Under the pieces are notes generated by a model that worked only from the letters and a program-made list of their open reading frames with translations, searched no databases and had not been told where the DNA came from. From contig JAQNDB010000202.1 in assembly GCA_029204045.2 (NCBI GenBank), positions 1 through 64,000 on the forward strand: a DNA stretch of 64,000 bases, in the 5' to 3' direction. How positions within the stretch are numbered: position 1 is the stretch's first letter; each line of letters begins with the position of its first letter. Position numbers and translations under genes: made by a program. The stretch comes from Tillandsia leiboldiana. Its lineage: Eukaryota; Streptophyta; Magnoliopsida; Poales; Bromeliaceae. Positions 52,491-64,000 of the stretch are shown here, piece after piece.

Positions 52491-52666
52491 AACATCAAGC
52501 CCACGGTCGAAAACCATGACCGCGGCTAACCCTGCACTATCAACGATCCCCACAACGCGAACACGAAACACACTTAAGCTCCAAAACCACAACCCAGCGC
52601 TCTCTCGTGAATGCAAGTCAACCTAGGGCTCGTTCCTAGCCAAACCTAGGCATCGTATTCCTATTT

Positions 52667-52677
52667 CTCTGATACCA
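52667..52677 (-). other. Primer-binding site, gypsy-6 unit 1
   Basis: TGGTATCAGAG in sense, 7 bp from the LTR. The same site occurs at 58245-58255 and 63828-63838. Confidence 0.85.
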
Positions 52678-52684
52678 TCTAATC

Positions 52685-55600
52685 TGTCACGCCCCGAGAT
52701 TCAAAAGTGGGTCTAATTTTTTATTTTATTTTATTTTATTTTTTTTTTTTTTTTTTTTTTTATATCAGAGTTTCAAAATCAAGCCAGGGCAATGACAGAC
52801 CGCCACATATATAGAAGAGTCCCAATCCCCTATGGAATTGAGCCTTTTCTATATATGCACGGCTAGCTTTCACAACAACATCAGAGTAGTCTAAACTACG
52901 TACTACTAAAAGATGTTACAACATTTAAACAATTATTTACAATTTTGACAACTTGCTAATCCATAAACGGCTGTCCATGGTCGATTGCTAACTCGGAACC
53001 TCACCAACTCGTCCCGACATCCCAGCACCCGCTCGACCTGAAAAACAGTCACCCGAGGGTGTGAGACACACCGGAGTGTATCCCAGTGGGCACGACGGGC
53101 CGGGAAATAGCAAGCCGTACCTACTGGGTACAATAATAAGCGGATAGCAAGAGTAGGATAAGCTGAAAGATAGAAAACAGATATATAATCTCAGCAGAGT
53201 ATCATCAATCATGGATTAATCAACTGAGCAGTGTAATCATATATAGAGCTGATCATGCTATCACTGATAAGACTACAAGTAGGAATGAATGATCATGCTA
53301 TAACTGACAAGCAGGAATGAATATACTGTACTGATAAGCAGGAAACAATCATGCTATCACTGATAATCTGGCAAGCAGTAAATGATAAACAAGGATAATG
53401 CATCAAAAGTAATCATCACAAATATACCCAATCCCTGCCACTTTTGGCCACAAGGGCCTCAGGCTAAATTTGCCATGGAGCATAATGACCTCAGGCTAAA
53501 CCACTATTGGTCATCGGGGCCTCAGGCCTAAAGCCACTTTTGGACACCCTGGGGCCTCAGGCCTAAAGCCACTCTTGGACACCCAATCAAGCTATCATAA
53601 CCCCACTAGGCTCACGGGTCGATCAGACCTCTCTACCGGTAAAGAACACCGTGACGGTGGCCAAACCGTCGGTGTGCGCGACTGAAAGCTTGGCTCGACG
53701 GCGATCATAATGCTGATGCTCAAACCATGGTCCACTGACCACATAGACGGCAAGAAGCCGAGGAAAATCCCCACTGGGATACAAGTATAACATGCCAAGT
53801 ACTGAAGTAATCTCACCTATTCTAAACATGCAGTGAAGAATAGAGACAGGTATAGAACTATGCTAGTGACCAATCAAGCATGGCATGTGTCCAGGAAATG
53901 CATATCAACTGCTGAAGAAATCATGATATAACTCAACATGATAAACAAGCAACTGCTGGAATATAAGCATGATATATCTCAATATGATAAACAAGCAACT
54001 GCTGGAATATAAAGGCATGATAAAAGCTCATCTGTGAGATCAAGGTTATGCAGATGTAAGGATTTTGTGCTGATATATAAGCAAGTAGTAAAAGCAGGTA
54101 TGAACTCATAATGCTAAGTCTCAATCCACGGTCGGTAGACCGGACAGTTGGCGAGAAGCCGAGGAAAATCCCCACTAGGATATCGATACTTATGCAAATT
54201 ATAATGCTGAACCTCAATCCACAGTCGGTGGACTGGACAGTCGGCGAGAAGCCGAGGAAAATCCCCACTGGGATATCGATACTGATGCAAATCATGCCAG
54301 GTACTGAGACTAGAACTTCTACTCTAAACATGCAGTGGAGAATAGAATATAATGACAGGCTCATCTGTATAATCAAGCAATATAACTGTAATGACTGGAT
54401 GCTGGAATGAAAGCATATAGCATAGGTTCAGGGTTCCAAGAACAGGGGTCCGACCTACCACGGCACCCCGTAGGGCCGACCTGATAAAACGCGGACCGAA
54501 GATAACCCACCTGTATAGGAGGAACAACGACTCCACCAGAAGGTAGACGGTCGCGATAACCACAAGACGGATCACGGCTGGCTCCTGACGACTGGGCCCT
54601 ACAATAATACCAGATGACAACTCAGGGTCTATCAATGCTCAAGGCGCAACTAGCGCGAACCGACCAGTTCGTCGATTTGTGCTACATAAAGCAATTTAGC
54701 TTTTCAGAAACCCCAGGGAACCCACGGAAAGGTCATTACTACTTTAGAACATTCATTTAGCTTTACCACAGTGTTACAATTGCAGCAGGGCCCCCAGGTT
54801 TACTCAGAATGGATTTTATACGATAAATAACCACTGTTTTGGCTCGTTCTCTCAAACGGTAAATCATTTTTACGAGCCGTCACCTCCAGTAGGTGACATT
54901 CGACTTGCTGAACGCCGTGCTCACCCATTTGTGGCAGCACGAGTCCCGAGGCAAATTCTGGCCCATAACATATGCACTAACATAGCCTAAAAGCCATTTT
55001 GTTTCTCCGAGACTTCAAACAGTGATTCTAACGCGAGCATCGCGTTCAGTGACCGCAAAATAGCCAGGAGTACACTGTTACAACTTTTCAAACAGACCCT
55101 AATACTGTTATTAAGAATTTATTGTATTAAGGCTTGGTTTAATCACAACTTTGGATCTACACCTTTTCAGATGAAACCCCAAGAATCAAAAAGACTCTGG
55201 GTAATGTCAGGATCACAGGGCTTGCGCTACTTGCAGCCCAACCCTGCTGGATCAAGTAGATCCAAAACCTCGCACTCTTACAAGTTCACAATGCTCTAAA
55301 CACTTGTCCACACAGAACCAACTTGGTCTGAAGTGAGCATCAAGCTCAGGGAACATACTGGAGCATTTTTCATATTCTGCTCGAAGCCTGAATCCACTGT
55401 TTTCTTCATTGTGGCATTTCCACAAGCACTTGGTGTGCACATTCCTTAAGCAACCACACAACACCAACCCAAGGTTGGTTCTTTGCACACACAGCACCAG
55501 AGGCCCTCAAACTTAAAAGGAAGCTTCTACAGAGTTAGAGCAAGGTTTCCAGCAACTTGGACTCGACCTTGCTCCCTCGGATGACCACAAGCTCGGGGAA

Positions 55601-57433
55601 GAAGATGACTCCCCATGCATTGAAATTCGTGATGAGCAACCTGAGGCATCTGGGACCCAACTAAAGGCACCAACAGGTGCTAATTACCTCCCTGATGCTT
55701 CCCATACCCTTGCTTGGTCGACGGGAAGAGGCGACGCCGGCCGGGCTCCAAGCTCTATTTCGAGCTTCAAGCCTCTAATGGCGAAATTCAACAGAGCCCA
55801 TGGGAAGCCCTCAAGCTTGCAAGGTAGGCTCCCTAGACCCGTACAAATCTTCCCGACCCACTCCCGGTTGCCGGAGATGGCCGGAGCGCCGGCGGCCCTC
55901 TCGGGCTCCATCTCGGGTCGACCTCGGGCCGCGCCACCACCCAGCCTGCATGGGTGCCATGCAATGGCACGGGTGGGGTCAGCAGGGTCCCATGAAGGCT
56001 CCCGGACGTGTGGCTGGCGGTGGCGTGGCCGGCCGGCGCCGGAGCTGCAAGCTCGGCCATCATGCACACTTTCTCCAAGCTAGGGCATCATTTTTCTCGC
56101 AAACAGCTCGACCAAAAATTCCCAAACTTAGCAGATTTCTTCTAATTGTTCCACAGTCTCGGCACCCCAATTTTAGTGCGTTTTGGTCAAGCAGTTTGTG
56201 AGTTCTCTTGCGGCGGAGCTATTCTAGGTTTCCGGCGAACTTTTTCTCCCGCCGGCCAACCACTTTGCATGGGTACTTGAGGCTTGGTAGGGAGCAACTT
56301 AGGGACCTAAGGAAGTTACTGCTAAGGGTCCCGGGCTAAAACAAACCGAGGTTTTGGAGAACTCACCTTGCCGGACTCGGGGAAGATAGGAAGAAGCCGG
56401 TTCTTTCTTCTTCTTCCACGCGCAATCTCGGCCAGCAACCAGGAGCACTTACAGTCACAGAGGAACACCCCAAACGCTCTAGGTCCCACTATGGTGAAGT
56501 TTGGTCCCAACTTCTTCTCTCCTCTCTCTCTCGGGTTCTATACTAATGGTGTTGTGACCCACGACCACCCCTTCACTCCGGGTTTGATGTGGAAGGCTTC
56601 GAGGAGTCTGGTGCTTCGGATTCTACCCAAAATCCCTTCGAGCTCTGGTCCAGGGTAGCTCAAGAGACCACCTTGCACTTATTGCAAGATTCTTGCACCA
56701 AACCGGTTTCACACCTAACCTCCACCACCAGGCTTTGCCCAACACATTTCGTGGCTTCTTAGGGTGGCAGAGGCCCAATGCACAAAGCCTCAAAGGCTCA
56801 GGCCCAATAACACTCAAGTTGCTTGAAGAAAAAGCAATAATTTGGCGCTTTTCACGCATTTCGATGCAATCCGCTCGACGTTTTGCGAAACGGACTTCGC
56901 CACGACGTCCGGCTCGTCGAGACCTGTCAGGTAGCATATTTGTTTGGTTTGTTTGATGCTCGGATAAAATCTCGGGCCATTTAATTCGACGATTGCGGTA
57001 TATTGCACGCACTCCGATGCACCCGGGTCGCCAAACGCGAAATCCGTCAGTGCCATTGCGCTAAGAACGTCGAAATTAGTTAGGATCCATTACTCATACC
57101 CCTATGTCAGGGTTTTAGACAGTGGTTCGGCCAACTGTCGCTCGCGAAGGGTCGAAAACCGCGAGTTACTATTCACACTTAAGTCGCGGGGCCCGTTTTT
57201 GATTTCTGATTTCCGGAAGATCCGACCGTCGGATCGAAAATATATGAATATGAAACTTCTATGTTTCGACGAGACGATCGCAATGGTGATCTCGGATTTT
57301 CCAGATCAGACCCCGATCAAAAGTCGACATTTCTGGGCCACTATTGACCCACTAATTGCCCATTTTTGCTATTTAAATAATTCTGAAAATTATTTTAACT
57401 TAAATTTGGATTTTAAAAATTACGGTTATTACA
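52685..57433 (-). repeat. gypsy-6 LTR, copy 1 (4749 bp)
   Basis: Plus strand TGTCACGCCCC...GGTTATTACA; in sense TGTAATAACC...GGGGCGTGACA. It has an A-rich tract near the 3' end (23 T at 52739-52761 after TTTTA repeats), GGGGCCTCAGGCCTAAAGCCAC-type repeats at 53440-53585, and ~85 bp units at 53725-53790 and 54110-54300 with AAGCCGAGGAAAATCCCCAC. The GC-rich part 55680-56080 gives overlapping ORFs on both strands, which I do not accept as genes. Confidence 0.85.
54110..54300. repeat. Tandem ~90 bp units inside gypsy-6 LTR
   Basis: Two adjacent units sharing CTCAATCCAC, GGACAGT.GGCGAGAAGCC and GAGGAAAATCCCCACT. A third, more diverged unit lies at 53725-53790. The same set is repeated at 59303-59368 and 59688-59878 in copy 2. 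Confidence 0.8.
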
Positions 57434-58262
57434 TCACCCACCACTTATAAGAAGTTTCGTCCCCGAAACTTATCTAAACCACTATTAAGCCTTTAACGGG
57501 TTTGCAATTGACAATCAGTCACAAAGCGTCGTTAACTCTCAGGCTACTCATTTAGACCCAATCTGAATATTCCCCATTACAGGGCAGAGTATTTCTCAGT
57601 TCTTTCGGAAGTACGTTGTCGGCCACCCAACGTGCTTACCAAAAGAAAGGCGAAATACCATAGATCTGTCGCCAATAAGTAGTTGGGGACACAACTCGCA
57701 TCTGAAGGTACATCACATACCTCCCTACACAGTCTCTATCGCATGATGTAACCTTTACCGAAGGTCACTACCTTCACGTGGTCAGAAATACCACCCTGTC
57801 TATTCACAAAAAAAACTAGAATCATATTTCAACGTTTTCCAACACCTAATTAACACCTTACTTTAAATCCAAACCAGGATTACCAACGGGCACATAGGCC
57901 ACTGAATTATGACACGCGGTCTATGAAATCTCTGAGCGAACTGTAGAACTGGTACAGTACTAGCAGTCATCTGCTGCTGTGCCATTAATCCAACAACTAC
58001 TACAAGAACCGTGGTCAATCTTTGAACCACATGCACTGTAACTGATCTGAGCCCTCTGGCTCCACTGAAACATCAAGCCCACGGTCGAAAACCATGACCG
58101 CGGCTAACCCTGCACTATCAACGATCCCCACAATGCGAACACGAAACACACTTAAGCTCCAAAACCACAACCCAGCGCTCTCTCGTGAATGCAAGTCAAC
58201 CTAGGGCTCGTTCCTAGCCAAACCTAGGCATCGTATTCCTATTTCTCTGATACCATCTAATC
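57434..58262 (-). other. Short internal domain between gypsy-6 LTRs 1 and 2
   Basis: 829 bp. In sense it runs from a primer-binding site (58255-58245) to a polypurine-like end with the motif GTTTCGGGGACGAAACTT (57452-57469), which also precedes the gypsy-2 3' LTR. No gag or pol pieces and no ORF of note. By itself it is a priming and packaging shell that would depend on other elements. Confidence 0.8.
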
Positions 58263-61200
58263 TGTCACGCCCCGAGATTCAAAAGTGGGTCTAATTTTTT
58301 ATTTTATTTTATTTTATTTTTTTTTTTTTTTTTTTTTTAATATCAGAGTTTCAAAATCAAGCCAGGGCAATGACAGACCGCCACATATATAGAAGAGTCC
58401 CAATCCCCTATGGAATTGAGCCTTTTCTATATATGCACGGCTAGCTTTCACAACAACATCAGAGTAGTCTAAACTACGTACTACTAAAAGATGTTACAAC
58501 ATTTAAACAATTATTTACAATTTTGACAACTTGCTAATCCATAAACGGCTGTCCATGGTCGATTGCTAACTCGGAACCTCACCAACTCGTCCCGACATCC
58601 CAGCACCCGCTCGACCTGAAAAACAGTCACCCGAGGGTGTGAGACACACCGGAGTGTATCCCAGTGGGCACGACGGGCCGGGAAATAGCAAGCCGTACCT
58701 ACTGGGTACAATAATAAGCGGATAGCAAGAGTAGGATAAGCTGAAAGATAGAAAACAGGTATATAATCTCAGCAGAGTATCATCAATCATGGATTAATCA
58801 ACTGAGCAGTGTAATCATATATAGAGCTGATCATGCTATCACTGATAAGACTACAAGTAGGAATGAATGATCATGCTATAACTGACAAGCAGGAATGAAT
58901 ATACTGTACTGATAAGCAGGAAACAATCATGCTATCACTGATAATCTGGCAAGCAGTAAATGATAAACAAGGATAATGCATCAAAAGTAATCATCACAAA
59001 TATACCCAATCCCTGTCACTTTTGGCCACAAGGGCCTCAGGCTAAATTTGCCATGGAGCATAATGACCTCAGGCTAAACCACTATTGGTCATCGGGGCCT
59101 CAGGCCTAAAGCCACTTTTGGACACCCTGGGGCCTCAGGCCTAAAGCCACTCTTGGACACCCAATCAAGCTATCATAACCCCACTAGGCTCACGGGTCGA
59201 TCAGACCTCTCTACCGGTAAAGAACACCGTGACGGTGGCCAAACCGTCGGTGTGCGCGACTGAAAGCTTGGCTCGACGGCGATCATAATGCTGATGCTCA
59301 AACCATGGTCCACTGACCACATAGACGGCAAGAAGCCGAGGAAAATCCCCACTGGGATACAAGTATAACATGCCAAGTACTGAAGTAATCTCACCTATTC
59401 TAAACATGCAGTGAAGAATAGAGACAGGTATAGAACTATGCTAGTGACCAATCAAGCATGGCATGTGTCCAGGAAATGCATATCAACTGCTGAAGAAATC
59501 ATGATATAACTCAACATGATAAACAAGCAACTGCTGGAATATAAGCATGATATATCTCAATATGATAAACAAGCAACTGCTGGAATATAAAGGCATGATA
59601 AAAGCTCATCTGTGTGATCAAGGTTATGCAGATGTAAGGATTTTGTGCTGATATATAAGCAAGTAGTAAAAGCAGGTATGAACTCATAATGCTAAGTCTC
59701 AATCCACGGTCGGTAGACCGGACAGTTGGCGAGAAGCCGAGGAAAATCCCCACTAGGATATCGATACTTATGCAAATCATAATGCTGAACCTCAATCCAC
59801 AGTCGGTGGACTGGACAGTCGGCGAGAAGCCGAGGAAAATCCCCACTGGGATATCGATACTGATGCAAATCATGCCAGGTACTGAGACTAGAACTTCTAC
59901 TCTAAACATGCAGTGGAGAATAGAATATAATGACAGGCTCATCTGTATAATCAAGCAATATAACTGTAATGACTGGATGCTGGAATGAAAGCATATAGCA
60001 TAGGTTCAGGGTTCCAAGAACAGGGGTCCGACCTACCACGGCACCCCGTAGGGCCGACCTGATAAAACGCGGACCGAAGATAACCCACCTGTATATAGGA
60101 GGAACAACGACTCCACCAGAAGGTAGACGGTCGCGATAACCACAAGACGGATCACGGCTGGCTCCTGACGACTGGGCCCTACAATAATACCAGATGACAA
60201 CTCAGGGTCTATCAATGCTCAAGGCGCAACTAGCGTGAACCGACCAGTTCGTCGATTTGTGCTACATAAAGCAATTTAGCTTTTCAGAAACCCCAGGGAA
60301 CCCACTGAAAGGTCATTACTACTTTAGAACATTCATTTAGCTTTACCACAGTGTTACAATTGCAGCAGGGCCCCCAGGTTTACTCAGAATGGATTTTATA
60401 CGATAAATAACCACTGTTTTGGCTCGTTCTCTCAAACGGTAAATCATTTTTACGAGCCGTCACCTCCAGTAGGTGACATTAGACTTACTGAACGCCGTGC
60501 TCACCCATTTGTGGCAGCACGAGTCCCGAGGCAAATTCTGGCCCATAACATATGCACTAACATAGCCTAAAAGCCATTTTGTTTCTCCGAGACTTCAAAC
60601 AGTGATTCTAACGCGAGCATCGCGTTCAGTGACCCCAAAATAGCCAAGAGTACACTGTTACAACTTTTCAAACAGACCCTAATACTGTTATTAAGAATTT
60701 ATTGTATTAAGGCTTGGTTTAATCACAACTTTGGATCTACACCTTTTCAGATGAAACCCCAAGAATCAAAAAGACTCTGGGTAATGTCAGGATCACAGGG
60801 CTGGTGCTACTTGCAGCCCAACCCTGCTGGATCAAGTAGATCCAAAACCTCGCACTCTTACAAGTTCACAATGCTCTAAACACTTGTCAACACAGAACCA
60901 ACTTGGTCAGAAGTGAGCATCAAGCTCAGGGAACATACTGGAGCATTTTTCATATTCAGCTCGAAGCCTGAATCCACTGTTTTCTTCATTGTGGCATTTC
61001 CACAAGCACTTAGTGTGCACATTTCTTAAGCAACCACACAACACCAACCCAAGGTTGGTTCTTTGCACACACAGCCCCAGAGGCCCTCAAACTTAAAAGG
61101 AAGGTTCTACAGAGTTAGAGCAAGGTTTCCAGCAACTTGGACTCGACCTTGCACCCTCGGATGACCACAAGCTCGGGGAAGAAGATGACTCCCCATGCAT

Positions 61201-63016
61201 TGAAATTCGTGATGAGCAACCTGAGGCATCTGGGACCCAACTAAAGGCACCAACAGGTGCTAATTACCTCCCTGATGCTTCCCATACCCTTGCTTGATCG
61301 ACGGGAAGAGGCGACGCCGGCCGGGCTCCAAGCTCTATTTCGAGCTTCAAGCCTCTAATGGCGAAATTCAACAGAGCCCATGGGAAGCCCTCAAGATTGC
61401 AAGGTAGGCTCCCTAGACCCGTACAAAGCTTCCCGACCCACTCCCGGTTGCCGGAGATGGCCGGAGCGCCGGCGGCCCACTCGGGCTCCATCTCGGGTCG
61501 ACCTCGGGCCGCGCCACCACCCAGCCTGCATGGGTGCCATGCAATGGCACGGGTGGGGTCAGCAGGGTCCCATGAAGGCTCCCGGACGTGTGGCCGGCGG
61601 TGGGGTGGCCGGCCGGCGCCGGAGCTGCAAGCTCGGCCATCATGCACACTTTCTCCAAGATAGGGCATCATTTTTCTCGCAAACGGCTCGATCAAAAATT
61701 CCCAAACTTAGCAGATTTCTTCTAATTGTTCCACAGTCTCGGCAACCCAATTTTGGTGCGTTTTAGTCAAGCGGTTTGTGAGTTCTCTTGCGGCGGAGCT
61801 ATTCTAGGTTTCCGGCGAACTTTTTCTCCGGCCGGCCAACCACTTTGCATGGGTACTTGAGGCATGGTAGGGAGCAACTTAGGGACCTAAGGAAGTTACT
61901 GCTAAGGGTCCCGGGCTAAAACAAACCGAGGTTTTGGAGAACTCACCTTGCCGGACTCGGGGAAGATAGGAAGAAGCCGGTTCTCTCTTCTTCTTCCACG
62001 CGCAATCTCGGCCAGCAACCAGGAGCACTTACAGTCACAGAGGAACACCCCAAACGCTCTGGGTCCCACTATGGTGAAGTTTGGTCCCAACTTCTTCTCT
62101 CCTCTCTCTCTCTCGGGTTCTATACTAATGGTGTTGTGACCCACGACCACCCCTTCACTCCGGGTTTGATGTGGAAGGCTTCGAGGAGTCTGGTGCTTCG
62201 GATTCTACCCAAAATCCCTTCGAGCTCTGGTCCAGGGTAGCTCAAGAGACCACCTTGCACTTATTGCAAGATTCTTGCACCAAACCGGTTTCACACCTAA
62301 CCTCCACCACCAGGCTTTGCCCAACACATTTCGTGGCTTCTTAGGGTGGCAGAGGCCCAATGCACAAAGCCTCAAAGGCTCAGGCCCAAGAACACTCAAG
62401 TTGCTTGAAGAAAAAGCAATAATTTGGCACTTTTCACGCATTTCGAGGCAATCCGCTCGACGTTTTGCGAAACGGACTTCGCCACGACGTCCGGCTCGTC
62501 GAGACCTGTCAGGTAGCATATTTGTTTGGTTTGTTTGATGCTCGGATAAAATCTCGGGCCATTTAATTCGACGATATGCGGTATATTGCACGCACTCCGA
62601 TGCACCCGGGTCGCCAAACGCGAAATCCGTCAGTGCCATTGCGCTCAGAACATCGAAATTAACTAGGTTCCATTACTCATACCCCTATGTCAGGGTTTTA
62701 GACAGTGGTTCGGCCAACTGTCGCTCGCGAAGGGTCGAAAATCGCGAGTTACTATTCACACTTAAGTCGCGGGGCCCGTTTTTGATTTCTGATTTCTGGA
62801 AGATCCGACCGTCGGATCGAAAACATATGAATATGAAACTTCTATGTTTCGACGAGACGATCGCAATGGTGATCTCGGATTTTCCAGATCAGACCCCGAT
62901 CAAAAGTCAACATTTCTGGGCCACTATTGACCCACTAATTGCCCATTTTTGCTATTTAAATAATTCTGAAAATTATTTTAACTTAAATTTGGATTTTAAA
63001 AATTACGGTTATTACA
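58263..63016 (-). repeat. gypsy-6 LTR, copy 2 (4754 bp)
   Basis: Same ends and inner repeats as copy 1. Differences are scattered single bases and small indels, denser in the right half by eye. Confidence 0.87.
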
Positions 63017-63845
63017 TCACCCACCACTTATAAGAAGTTTCGTCCCCGAAACTTATCTAAACCACTATTAAGCCTTTAACGGGTTTGCAATTGACAATCA
63101 GTCACAAAGCGTCGTTAACTCTCAGGCTACTCATTTAGACCCAATCTGAATATTACCCATTACAGGGCAGAGTATTTCTCAGTTCTTTCGGAAGTAAGTT
63201 GTCGGCCACCCAACGTGCTTACCAAAAGAAAGGCGAAATACCATAGATCTGTCGCCAACAAGTAGTTGGGGACACAACTCGCATCTGAAGGTACATCACA
63301 TACCTCCCTACACAGTCTCTATCGCATGATGTAACCTTTACCGAAGGTCACTACCTTCACGTGGTCAGAAATACCACCCTGTCTATTCACAAAAAAAACT
63401 AGAATCATATTTCAACGTTTTCCAACACCTAATTAACACCTTACTTTAAATCCAAACCAGGATTACCAACGGGCACATAGGCCACTGAATTATGACACGC
63501 GGTCTATGAAATCTCTGAGCGAACTGTAGAACTGGTACAGTACTAGCAGTCATCTGCTGCTGTGCCATTAATCCAACAACTACTACAAGAACCGTGGTCA
63601 ATCTTTGAACCACATGCACTGTAACTGATCTGAGCCCTCTGGCTCCACTGAAACATCAAGCCCACGGTCGAAAACCATGACCGCGGCTAGCCCTGCACTA
63701 TCAACGATCCCCACAACGCGAACACGAAACACACTTAAGCTCCAAAACCACAACCCAGCGCTCTCTCGTGAATGCAAGTCAACCTAGGGCTCGTTCCTAG
63801 CCAAACCTAGGCATCGTATTCCTATTTCTCTGATACCATCTAATC
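63017..63845 (-). other. Short internal domain between gypsy-6 LTRs 2 and 3
   Basis: 829 bp, nearly identical to 57434-58262, with primer-binding site at 63828-63838. Confidence 0.82.
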
Positions 63846-63875
63846 TGTCACGCCCCGAGATTCAAAAGTGGGTCT

Positions 63876-63928
<53 letters not shown>

Positions 63929-64000
63929 CAGAGTTTCAAAATCAAGCCAGGGCAATGACAGACCGCCACATATATAGAAGAGTCCCAATCCCCTATGGAA
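63846..64000 (-). repeat. gypsy-6 LTR, copy 3 (runs off the window)
   Basis: First 155 bp of a third LTR. The T run here is 45 bases (63879-63923) and lacks the TTTTA repeats of copies 1 and 2, so this tract changes quickly. Confidence 0.82.

Larger units (their letters stand above)
52472..64000 (-). repeat. Tandem array of a 5.58 kb LTR-internal unit (gypsy-6)
   Basis: The sequence AGCCCTCTGGCTCCACTG recurs at 52472, 58050 and 63633, giving units of 5578 and 5583 bp. Each unit is, from left, a ~213 bp primer-binding-site side, a ~4.75 kb LTR, and a ~616 bp polypurine-tract side. Copies are about 99 percent identical by eye. The orientation of LTRs and priming sites is minus. The array runs off the window. 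Confidence 0.9.

Noticed and set aside
53933..54376. 147-codon minus-strand ORF with repeated Ile/Ser-rich blocks (also 59511-59954)
   Set aside because: Its internal repetition follows the ~90 bp LTR repeat units; no start context or domain.
55684..56067. ORFs on both strands in gypsy-6 LTRs, repeated at 61264-61695
   Set aside because: They recur only because the LTR is duplicated, occur on both strands at once and show no known motif.

Overview
This 64 kb window is plant nuclear DNA made almost wholly of nested LTR retrotransposons. I see no host gene, rRNA or tRNA gene, and no prokaryotic feature. The plant assignment rests on initiator tRNA-Met primer-binding sites (TGGTATCAGAGC), a Sirevirus-like Ty1/copia family with a third ORF after pol, and Ty3/gypsy elements that look like the Tekay/Del chromovirus lineage. 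The elements interrupt, truncate and recombine with each other, as in a gene-poor heterochromatic block. I cannot name the species.

Layout, left to right. 1-1315: decayed gag end of gypsy-1 (minus), then its LTR (LTR A, 1316-1575 and 13304-14956), which is split by copia-1 (1576-13298, minus, full length but broken by many frameshifts). 14957-20515: gypsy-2 (minus), with a partial LTR, broken pol, a Gag without capsid and a truncated second LTR. 20516-28001: gypsy-3 (minus), a decayed pol between two LTRs that do not look alike. 28002-28775: an LTR piece. 28776-39583: copia-2 (plus), the best-preserved element, with nearly identical LTRs, an almost intact 1637-codon gag-pol, an internal promoter, an intron and ORF3. 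39584-44310: gypsy-4 (minus), gag plus a 3.5 kb LTR. 44311-49212: copia-3 (plus), without LTRs but with an intact 1027-codon pol frame. 49213-52471: gypsy-5 (plus), LTR and truncated gag. 52472-64000: a head-to-tail array of a 5.58 kb unit, each unit being a 4.75 kb LTR plus only 0.83 kb of non-coding internal sequence.

The copia family (three copies) is the most interesting part. Its LTR has two ordered arrays. Upstream of the LTR TATA box, the palindrome GATCCGGATC occurs as five pairs, about 20 bp apart within a pair and about 60 bp between pairs. Downstream, in the transcribed part, eight short hairpins share the core GTGGATTC while their stems differ and stay complementary. The palindrome array appears a second time inside the element, upstream of another TATA box that drives ORF3. 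There it is followed by a 5' leader containing a conserved ~380 bp GT-AG intron, with the ORF3 ATG 29-30 nt after the acceptor. So the element seems to use one regulatory module twice: for its genomic RNA and for a separate spliced ORF3 mRNA. ORF3 of copia-1 carries the plant-transposon-protein type domain; copia-2 has a shorter version that keeps only the ends.
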